This document shows positions 1 to 4,424 of a stretch of 5,060 nucleotides of DNA, in pieces (the stretch's first letter is position 1; each line of letters begins with the position of its first letter). Source of the stretch: an uncultured Lachnospiraceae bacterium (GTDB lineage Bacteria > Bacillota > Clostridia > Lachnospirales > Lachnospiraceae); contig CADBLW010000180.1 in NCBI GenBank assembly GCA_902795625.1, positions 1 to 5,060 on the forward strand. The letters run 5' to 3'. The notes beneath the pieces are model-generated. The model was not told where the DNA came from, searched no databases, and worked only from the letters and a program-made list of their open reading frames with translations. Both the position numbers and the translations under genes were made by a program.

Positions 1-54
1 CTTCAAAACGAGGTCGAACTCCTGACCGGAGTGCGTCGTCGTGTGGATCGGCTT
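1..54 (-). pseudogene. Cupin-domain coding remnant after in-frame TAG (continues outside window)
   Basis: Reading on in the same frame past the TAG at 55-57 gives K-P-I-H-T-T-T-H-S-G-Q-E-F-D-L-V-L-K with no further stop before the window edge. This resembles the first strands of the C-terminal cupin domain in XRE-cupin regulators, where an H-x-G-Q-E-F-D-type motif starts the small-molecule-binding barrel. The match is from memory of the family, not a search. It shows that the upstream gene once encoded, or still encodes by readthrough, a longer two-domain protein. No new ribosome binding site or start codon is visible between the stop and the edge, so independent translation of this part is not supported here. 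Confidence 0.6.
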
Positions 55-435
55 CTACTGCTGCTCTGCCGAATACTCATGGCGAACCCAGTAGGGCTCG
101 GCGAGTTTGTTCTTAAACATCGGCGCGAGGTTCTTGATCAGGATGCCCTGCTCCTCCGCCGTCACCTGACCCTTGCCGCTTCTCGTCACCGTGTATGACG
201 AAAGCTTTGTCGAATGACCTTCGGTGATTGCCGAAAGCTCTACGCCGAATGCACGCGTGCACTTGTGAATAAAGGTAAACGGAAGGTCTTCCCGGCCTTC
301 CTCGTACGAGCGGTACTGATCCTCGCTCACTTCCGTAAGGACCGCTGCCTCGGCAACGCTCATTCCGGAGATCTCGCGCAGTTCGCGGATACGGGCCGCA
401 ACTTCCATCAACTTGCTGTCAACTGACTCATTCAT
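55..435 (-). CDS. XRE-family HTH regulator (XRE-cupin type), cupin domain cut off by in-frame amber stop
   Basis: Predicted DNA-binding transcriptional regulator of 126 aa as read. An XRE-type helix-turn-helix occupies about residues 9-70: R-I-R-E-L-R-E-I-S-G-M-S-V-A-E-A-A, then a recognition region around V-S-E-D-Q-Y-R-S-Y-E-E-G. After a linker, the segment around E-P-Y-W-V-R-H-E-Y matches the start of the cupin half of XRE-cupin proteins, which usually run to about 180 aa. The frame ends at TAG (55-57) and the cupin sequence continues beyond it, so this is a truncated or interrupted gene. The ATG start (433-435) is backed by AGGAGG at 444-449 with an 8-nt spacer. It sits behind its own promoter and a T-box leader, so expression probably responds to the charging of one tRNA. 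Whether the 126-aa form still binds DNA is unknown. The HTH is complete, but the ligand domain is lost unless the stop is read through or is a sequencing error. Confidence 0.8.
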   Translation of the reverse strand: MNESVDSKLMEVAARIRELREISGMSVAEAAVLTEVSEDQYRSYEEGREDLPFTFIHKCTRAFGVELSAITEGHSTKLSSYTVTRSGKGQVTAEEQGILIKNLAPMFKNKLAEPYWVRHEYSAEQQ

Positions 436-514
436 TGGATTGTCCTCCTGGCTCTCTTGCCTGTGTTGTTTTGTCCTGCCTGTTTTGATGGACGCAACCT
501 CCAGGCGGCCTCAG

Positions 515-790
515 AAACTAAGAAAGCTCGCCTCAAAGTTGCCTTTGAGACGAGCCATTATAACCCGCGGTACCACTCAAATTCGTTGTTTCCAACGCAC
601 TTACGGACTCCATCAAGTCCTTTGCTCTCACGCGGCATCACGGAAGCTCTTACTGCCTGCTGAACACCGCAGGTTTCAGGACTTCAGCTCGGAAGGGATT
701 CGTCACTTGATGTTCTGCTGCCGGTTCGCACCATCCACCGGCTCTCTGAAAGCCTCGACATCGGACTGTCTTCGTCATCGCTTTTACACT
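515..790 (-). ncRNA. T-box riboswitch leader (tRNA-sensing transcription attenuator)
   Basis: A T-box leader lies on the minus strand between the promoter at 812-840 and the HTH/cupin gene. Landmarks in transcript order: the Stem I base G-A-T-G-A-C-G-A-A-G (about 770-779); the AGAGAG bulge (742-747); the distal-loop motif GGTGCGAACC (723-732); the specifier-side strand GAATCCCTTCCGAG (688-701); the T-box sequence GAGTGGTACCGCGG (565-578); and a competing terminator hairpin (526-555). In this family uncharged tRNA pairs by its anticodon with the specifier and by its NCCA end with the UGGN bulge, which stabilises the antiterminator. Here the bulge reads UGGU, which predicts a tRNA with discriminator base A. 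The specifier is not certain. AUC (Ile, 697-699) fits an A discriminator, while UCC (Ser, 696-698) is an alternative register. Family assignment is firm; amino-acid specificity is not. Confidence 0.92.
521..555 (-). terminator. T-box intrinsic terminator hairpin
   Basis: The 13-base arms at 543-555 and 526-538 pair fully in minus-strand RNA around a GCAA loop (539-542). They are followed by a U-rich tract beginning UUUCUU. The pair 550/531 is a G-U wobble in minus-strand RNA but a C-A mismatch in plus-strand RNA, which fixes the direction. The 5' arm lies directly after the T-box sequence and would compete with the antiterminator, as expected for T-box attenuation. It may also stop transcripts running in from the upstream HTH gene. 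Confidence 0.9.
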
Positions 791-811
791 TTATTCAGTT
801 GAATTGTCCGC

Positions 812-840
812 ATTGTAGCGCTTTTTTTTCGCATTGTCAA
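812..840 (-). promoter_or_regulatory. Sigma-A promoter of the T-box / XRE-cupin transcript
   Basis: A consensus -35 TTGACA (835-840) and a near-consensus -10 TACAAT (812-817) are separated by exactly 17 bp, which include a run of eight A residues. The transcript would begin near 805, a short distance upstream of T-box Stem I. The -35 box lies 27 bp past the stop codon of the upstream HTH gene, so this gene has its own promoter rather than depending on the DUF3990/HTH operon. Confidence 0.88.
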
Positions 841-867
841 CAACTTTTTTTACAGTTTCACGACATA

Positions 868-1512
868 TCACTCAAACAGATCCACCACATCACAGCCGAG
901 GACGAGCGAAAGGCTCACCAGCGTCTGCGCTTCCGCCCTGCGGATATCCTGCTGCCTCTGCTCATAGAGCTGGACCATTCGCAGTGATGTTCCTGACCTC
1001 TCCGCCAGTTCCCGCTGCGTCAGCCCGCTGTTCTTCCTCATCTGCTGAAGGCGGCTTGGCTCTTCGCGACGATTCTCTTCGATCATCCGGTCCGCAACAG
1101 AGACAAACTTCGTAACATCCGCCTCGTGAAGCGTCGGATAAAGACTTCTCACTTTGGAAAATGACACCCCTCTCTTTCGCATATACGAAAAGCCATGCCC
1201 GGAGAACCATTGATAATACGCGAGGATCCACCCTGACCAGTATTCCGGGCTTCTCTCATAGGCAACAGAAGGCATTGTCTCCGGCCGTTCACCTTCTGTC
1301 ACATGGAGAACTTCCATTGCAAGCTCCGGCCCCGAAAGACCCGCCACATACTTGGGATTACCTGCGCCGAATTTCTCCGCGACCCCGGACACCAGAAACT
1401 GCGAATAAAACTCTTCTGCGTCACAGCCGAGATTGCAAAGCGCGTAGTCAAACATATCGCCGAGGTTGTTCATAGCGTCATTCAGATAGGTTTCTTCGTA
1501 GGCGTGCATCAT
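868..1512 (-). CDS. HTH-domain protein partnered with DUF3990; probable antitoxin and autorepressor
   Basis: A 214-aa protein of two parts. The N-terminal ~145 residues form a helical domain with conserved-looking features, including G-x-S-G-x-E-L-A-M-E-V-L (58-69) and S-P-E-Y-W-S-G-W-I-L-A-Y-Y-Q-W (88-102). The C-terminal ~60 residues (154-214) are an XRE/HTH_3 domain, with G-L-T-Q-R-E-L-A-E-R-S-G-T-S and a recognition helix near S-L-R-M-V-Q-L-Y-E-Q. I recall this architecture beside DUF3990 genes in gut Clostridia. The likely role, by inference from gene pairing, is to neutralise the DUF3990 protein and repress the operon. The ATG at 1510-1512 is preferred over one about 99 nt upstream because AGGAG (1523-1527) precedes it by 10 nt. 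The gene overlaps the DUF3990 gene by 35 nt, implying translational coupling. It ends with TGA. No clear terminator follows. Confidence 0.82.
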   Translation of the reverse strand: MMHAYEETYLNDAMNNLGDMFDYALCNLGCDAEEFYSQFLVSGVAEKFGAGNPKYVAGLSGPELAMEVLHVTEGERPETMPSVAYERSPEYWSGWILAYYQWFSGHGFSYMRKRGVSFSKVRSLYPTLHEADVTKFVSVADRMIEENRREEPSRLQQMRKNSGLTQRELAERSGTSLRMVQLYEQRQQDIRRAEAQTLVSLSLVLGCDVVDLFE

Positions 1513-2176
1513 GGTTGTCCCACTCCTCTCGTAAAATATCAACCAGATATGTCTCATCTGCCGCCCATACATTCCCGCGTTCCTCGCGATTCGCATAGCG
1601 GGCTTTCGCATCTCGGCTGTGTTTCTTCGGGTAATAAATATCCTTCTCCGCCACGATCGCTTCGCGGAATGAGATCCTCTCGAACGCCTTTCGAGTCCTC
1701 AGAACGACCTGCTCGCCGAGCTTTCCGAGCATCATTGCCTTTTCTAACTGCCGCAGCGACAGAGTATTATTCAGGAAAGCATTAGCAAATGAAAAATAAG
1801 AGTCGTCCGCGCGGTAACCGATCATCACATCGAAGGAACGATACTTCGGAAGAAACCTTTGCAAAAGGAAATCGCGACCTTCTTCGGCAATCCCCGCCGA
1901 TATCCGGAACACACGGTTTCCCAAAAGGACCGCAAGCCAGTTCAGGATACCATACTCTCCGTTCTGAAGATCAAGTATCGACAACCCTTCCGCGTCAAAG
2001 TCGTAGGCATTCGCGTAACCGCTGTTTGTTTCGGTACACGCCCACTCTTTTGCAAGTTCCGGATTTTCCGTGCAATAAAATCCGAGCCCATAGTCATTAT
2101 GCGGGTTTCCCTGCCCGTAAGCGGGTGTGCGAATGATATTCTGTGATCCGTGATAAAGGATACATTTCCTCTCCAT
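1478..2176 (-). CDS. DUF3990 domain protein, ADP-ribosyltransferase-like; probable toxin
   Basis: A 232-aa protein recognised as DUF3990, a family placed near the ADP-ribosyltransferase fold. Motifs seen: L-Y-H-G-S at 7-11 (candidate NAD-contacting His9); G-L-G-F-Y-C-T at 30-36 (candidate Tyr34), followed by A-K-E-W-A; D-V-M-I-G-Y-R-A-D-D-S-Y-F at 116-128; and G-E-Q-V-V-L at 154-159, a candidate for the third H-Y-E/Q position. A basic and acidic tail of about 50 residues (183-232) follows the core. No signal peptide or membrane segment is visible, so it probably acts in the cytoplasm. Its start ATG (2174-2176) has AGGAGG at 2184-2189, 7 nt away. Paired with an overlapping HTH gene behind operator-rich DNA, it is plausibly the toxin of a type II-like toxin-antitoxin module. 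The toxin-first order is the reverse of the classic arrangement. The target is unknown and activity is inferred from family and context only. Confidence 0.82.
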   Translation of the reverse strand: MERKCILYHGSQNIIRTPAYGQGNPHNDYGLGFYCTENPELAKEWACTETNSGYANAYDFDAEGLSILDLQNGEYGILNWLAVLLGNRVFRISAGIAEEGRDFLLQRFLPKYRSFDVMIGYRADDSYFSFANAFLNNTLSLRQLEKAMMLGKLGEQVVLRTRKAFERISFREAIVAEKDIYYPKKHSRDAKARYANREERGNVWAADETYLVDILREEWDNHDARLRRNLSE

Positions 2177-2205
2177 ACCGTCTCCTCCTCGCTTCTTCTA
2201 TCGAA

Positions 2206-2235
2206 ATTATATCGTTATAACGATACTTCTGTCAA
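2206..2235 (-). promoter_or_regulatory. Promoter of the DUF3990/HTH operon
   Basis: Perfect -35 TTGACA (2230-2235) and -10 TATAAT (2206-2211) boxes are separated by 18 bp. Transcription would start near 2199, giving a leader of about 22 nt that holds the ribosome binding site. The spacer is almost entirely occupied by a 16-bp palindrome that also covers the first two bases of the -10 box. A bound repressor would therefore exclude RNA polymerase. Confidence 0.88.
2210..2225. promoter_or_regulatory. Operator O1, perfect palindrome TATCGTTATAACGATA
   Basis: A 16-bp perfect inverted repeat lies inside the -35/-10 spacer of the DUF3990/HTH promoter. The same sequence, with matching flanks (A before, CTT after), recurs at 2254-2269. 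Half-site-like TATCG sequences also occur at 2199-2203 and 2273-2277. The likely ligand is the HTH protein encoded at 868-1512; that assignment is inferred from proximity. Confidence 0.85.
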
Positions 2236-2253
2236 GCGTTAATCCGATTTAAA

Positions 2254-2269
2254 TATCGTTATAACGATA
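2254..2269. promoter_or_regulatory. Operator O2, second copy of TATCGTTATAACGATA
   Basis: Identical to O1 and centred 44 bp away, about four helical turns, so both copies face the same side of DNA. It lies upstream of the -35 box of the DUF3990/HTH promoter. This suits cooperative binding or looping between two repressor dimers. It is also within the divergent region that leads to the sigma-factor operon, 165 bp before that gene's start. Confidence 0.85.
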
Positions 2270-2316
2270 CTTTATCGTGTTTGGTAAATTTCCCGTCAGT
2301 GATAAAGCCCGCCCCC

Positions 2317-2345
2317 TTGACAATCCCCGCAGCTTCCCCGAAAAT
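2317..2345 (+). promoter_or_regulatory. Candidate promoter for the sigma/anti-sigma operon
   Basis: A perfect -35 TTGACA (2317-2322) is followed, after 17 bp, by GAAAAT (2340-2345), which matches four of six -10 positions. The predicted start near 2352 would leave a leader of about 80 nt containing the palindrome at 2354-2369. The -10 is weak, and an ECF-type autoregulated promoter was looked for without a convincing match. Confidence 0.35.
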
Positions 2346-2353
2346 ATTCTTGT

Positions 2354-2369
2354 CATTTTTCGAAAAATG
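2354..2369. repeat. Perfect 16-bp palindrome CATTTTTCGAAAAATG upstream of the sigma gene
   Basis: An exact inverted repeat lies 65 bp before the sigma-factor start codon. It has no unpaired centre and no U-tract follows, so a binding site for a dimeric regulator is more likely than a terminator. It does not resemble the TATCGTTA operators of the neighbouring operon. Function unknown. Confidence 0.5.
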
Positions 2370-2434
2370 TGAGTGATTTCCGCGACCGCGCAGGTGTAGT
2401 GTTGTGAAGGACCACTCAGGAAGGGAGGACGCCG

Positions 2435-3016
2435 ATGGACGATCAGACTTTGCTCAATCTGCTACAGACCGATGCCGAGAACGGCATGCGGCAGGTGATC
2501 CGCATCTACGGCCCTGCCGTGCACAAAATCTGTGTCTCGATCCTCGCAGGGCGCCCTCGCGAGGAGCTGGAGGAAGCAGAGGCCGATGTCTTTGTGAGAA
2601 TATGGAAGTATCGGGAGAGGATCCGGCTTAGCGAGACTTACCCGCTGAAAAGCTATCTCTTCGCAATCGCACGAAACGTCTCAAAAGACAGGCTCCACCG
2701 CACACGGCCGGACACGCTCTCCTTAGACGCGGCGCTCGAGGACGGCATTGAGCCGGAAGCGCCGGACAACACGGAGGAGGCGGCAGCCGAAAGCTGGCTG
2801 AAGGACGCCGCCGCGGAAGCCGTGGCCAAGCTTGACGAACCTGCGCGCAGTATTTTCCGCGAACGCTACTACGGCGGATACAGCGTGAAGGAGATCGCGT
2901 CGCACCTGGGGCTCCCCGAAAAGAAAGTGGAAAATATTCTTCACCGCGACCGCGCAAAGCTGCACGCGCTTCTCGCGGAGAAAGGAGTAACCTCATATGA
3001 AGAATTCGGAAAATGA
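2435..3016 (+). CDS. ECF-type RNA polymerase sigma factor (sigma-70 family)
   Basis: A 193-aa sigma factor with only regions 2 and 4, the ECF layout. Region 2 spans about 13-92. Region 2.2 is E-E-A-E-A-D-V-F-V-R-I-W-K-Y (46-59), which contacts core polymerase. Regions 2.3/2.4 are L-K-S-Y-L-F-A-I-A-R-N-V (71-82), which melt and bind the -10 element. An acidic Ala/Glu-rich linker (98-125) follows. Region 4 lies at about 124-181, with a helix-turn-helix from Y-S-V-K-E-I-A-S-H-L-G-L to K-K-V-E-N-I-L-H-R-D-R-A-K-L for -35 recognition. The ATG is chosen because GGAAGGGAGG (2419-2428) precedes it by 6 nt. It overlaps the downstream membrane-protein gene by 20 nt, the usual sign of a sigma/anti-sigma pair. 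The regulated promoters cannot be read from this window. Confidence 0.93.
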   Translation: MDDQTLLNLLQTDAENGMRQVIRIYGPAVHKICVSILAGRPREELEEAEADVFVRIWKYRERIRLSETYPLKSYLFAIARNVSKDRLHRTRPDTLSLDAALEDGIEPEAPDNTEEAAAESWLKDAAAEAVAKLDEPARSIFRERYYGGYSVKEIASHLGLPEKKVENILHRDRAKLHALLAEKGVTSYEEFGK

Positions 3017-4313
3017 CAACCTCACATTCATAGACAATACCGAAGTCATATTGGACAATCCTCCGACGGCGGAGGAGGCCGACCGGATCCTGGCCGAGGC
3101 CGAAGCAGAGATCGCGGCTGCGGAGACCGATGCCCCGGAGTACAGTGAATTCGATGAGACGGCCGTGACGGAACTGGCGCTTAAGATGATGCGTGCCGCT
3201 GAGACGGACACAGCTGCTGTCGCCGGATCCGCAACGGAAAACACCGGCAAAACTGTCGCGATCCTCAGGCCCACCGTCCGCAGACGCCGGAAGGTTCTGC
3301 GCGTAGCGCTTGTCGCAGCCTGCATCGCCGCGCTTCTGTTCGGCACGTTCGTCGCCGCCGCAAATGTCATCTACGATGTCCGTTTCACACAATTGATCGG
3401 CGTTGAGGGAACCATGACCGAGTTGAAGAGCGGATATTTTCAGATCGGACTTTCCAAAACGATTGACGACCTGACCGTGACCGTGGTTGATGCCATCGGC
3501 GACGTCCGTGTCCAGTGGGTTGAAATCCGTACGAACCGCAAGCTTGCGGACGGCACACCGGACGGCTGGCTGGAGCAAACCTTCACGGATGACGGACTCT
3601 ACGCAGGCACTCCGGCTTTGCCGGACGAAGATGGTGCCACCGGCTACCACGTCAAATACTACGACGGTTCCCTGCTCTCGACGGTATTTTCCGACATCGA
3701 CTGTACGGAACGCTATCAGAAGCACCTGGTGAACGCGGCAACACTCGACATGAGCGGAAGCCTGATCCCCTTCTGCCGCGACGGGTATCTCTGGTACATG
3801 ATGCAGACCAGCTGCGAGGAGGATATCAACCGCAGTTTTACGCATCTGGAGATCAACTTTAACACCTCCGCTCAGGATGATGTAATGTTTGAATTCAACT
3901 GGTGCAACAATTATAAATCCGACAAGGAAACGTTCCGCGTGAACAAATCCGTCGGGCAGTCGAAGGTCAAAAAGGTTGTTCTGTCCGGTGCAAGCATGTT
4001 CGTGTACACAAACGGCGGATACAACGAGATCTGCCTGAACTCCGTCACGCTGAAGGACGGCACGGTCCTGTACACCAATCAAGGGGAAAATGATGTTGCC
4101 CCGGGCAAAACCGACGCCTATGTTTCCGTAGATGACGGTAGGCGGTCCTGCGCCGGCAGTTCCAACGATGAAGGCATCTTCACCTCCTCCTATGCGGAGT
4201 ATTCTCTTCTTCCGGGCGTCACGTTCCGGACACCGCAGTCCCAGACCTCGCTTATCCCCATGGATGACATCGTCTCCATCACGATCAACGGTGTGGAGAT
4301 CAACCTGAGATAA
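2997..4313 (+). CDS. Single-pass membrane protein, probable anti-sigma/sensor partner of the ECF sigma factor
   Basis: A 438-aa protein, most likely type II (N-in, C-out). The acidic, Ala/Glu-rich N-terminal region (1-92) ends in a basic stretch R-R-R-R-K (95-99). One hydrophobic segment follows at about 101-122, then a ~315-residue extracytoplasmic domain of mostly beta-like, Thr/Asp/Gly-rich sequence. Six cysteines lie outside the membrane segment (C236, C260, C273, C303, C346, C385). The overlap with the sigma gene, the topology, and resemblance to DUF4179-like proteins often encoded after ECF sigma genes in Clostridia suggest that the N-terminus holds the sigma factor while the outer domain senses an envelope signal. 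No zinc-finger anti-sigma motif (HxxxCxxC) is visible, so the binding mode is unknown. The ATG follows AAAGGAG (2981-2987) by 9 nt. It ends in TAA, followed by a strong terminator. Anti-sigma function is inferred from context. Confidence 0.8.
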   Translation: MKNSENDNLTFIDNTEVILDNPPTAEEADRILAEAEAEIAAAETDAPEYSEFDETAVTELALKMMRAAETDTAAVAGSATENTGKTVAILRPTVRRRRKVLRVALVAACIAALLFGTFVAAANVIYDVRFTQLIGVEGTMTELKSGYFQIGLSKTIDDLTVTVVDAIGDVRVQWVEIRTNRKLADGTPDGWLEQTFTDDGLYAGTPALPDEDGATGYHVKYYDGSLLSTVFSDIDCTERYQKHLVNAATLDMSGSLIPFCRDGYLWYMMQTSCEEDINRSFTHLEINFNTSAQDDVMFEFNWCNNYKSDKETFRVNKSVGQSKVKKVVLSGASMFVYTNGGYNEICLNSVTLKDGTVLYTNQGENDVAPGKTDAYVSVDDGRRSCAGSSNDEGIFTSSYAEYSLLPGVTFRTPQSQTSLIPMDDIVSITINGVEINLR

Positions 4314-4355
4314 TAACGGCACTTCTCAAGACACGATTACATCTTATAATACGGA

Positions 4356-4400
4356 AAATAACCCGAGCAGGCGTCACTGAGCAACGCCCTCGGGTTATTT
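4356..4400. terminator. Bidirectional intrinsic terminator between convergent genes
   Basis: Perfect 12-bp arms AAATAACCCGAG (4356-4367) and CTCGGGTTATTT (4389-4400) enclose a second 5-bp stem, GGCGT/ACGCC (4370-4374 with 4384-4388). On the plus strand a T-rich run (CATTTTTCTC) follows, ending the sigma/anti-sigma transcript. On the minus strand the A-rich arm gives a TTATTTT tail, so it can also end the amidohydrolase transcript arriving from the other side, whose stop lies 25 bp away. Confidence 0.93.
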
Positions 4401-4424
4401 CATTTTTCTCTTAATTTTATTGCA

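Noticed and set aside
55..57. TAG reassigned to an amino acid throughout the genome
   Set aside because: The amidohydrolase ends at TAG (4425-4427) exactly where the family's C-terminus is expected and just before a terminator, so TAG seems to act as a normal stop here.
413..802. Plus-strand open frame of 129 codons across the T-box region
   Set aside because: It runs through an RNA element whose landmarks are all explained on the minus strand. The product has no recognisable domain and no ribosome binding site.
1513..1611. Longer start for the HTH protein (adds 33 residues)
   Set aside because: The extension lies wholly inside the DUF3990 gene, has no ribosome binding site and is unlike the rest of the protein. 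AGGAG at 1523-1527 points to the ATG at 1510-1512.
2404..2631. Plus-strand frame of 75 codons overlapping the sigma gene start
   Set aside because: It is out of frame with the sigma gene, lacks a ribosome binding site, and gives an Arg/Cys-rich product with no domain.
2628..4322. 564-codon open frame on the minus strand opposite the sigma and anti-sigma genes
   Set aside because: It lies antisense to two well-supported genes with ribosome binding sites and recognisable domains. Its product is rich in Arg, Cys and low-complexity stretches, and no ribosome binding site or promoter supports it. It is a by-product of the GC-rich codon use of the plus-strand genes.
4345..4350. TATAAT on the plus strand before the terminator
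   Set aside because: No -35 box lies at a suitable distance, and the site is immediately followed by a terminator hairpin with no plus-strand gene beyond it.
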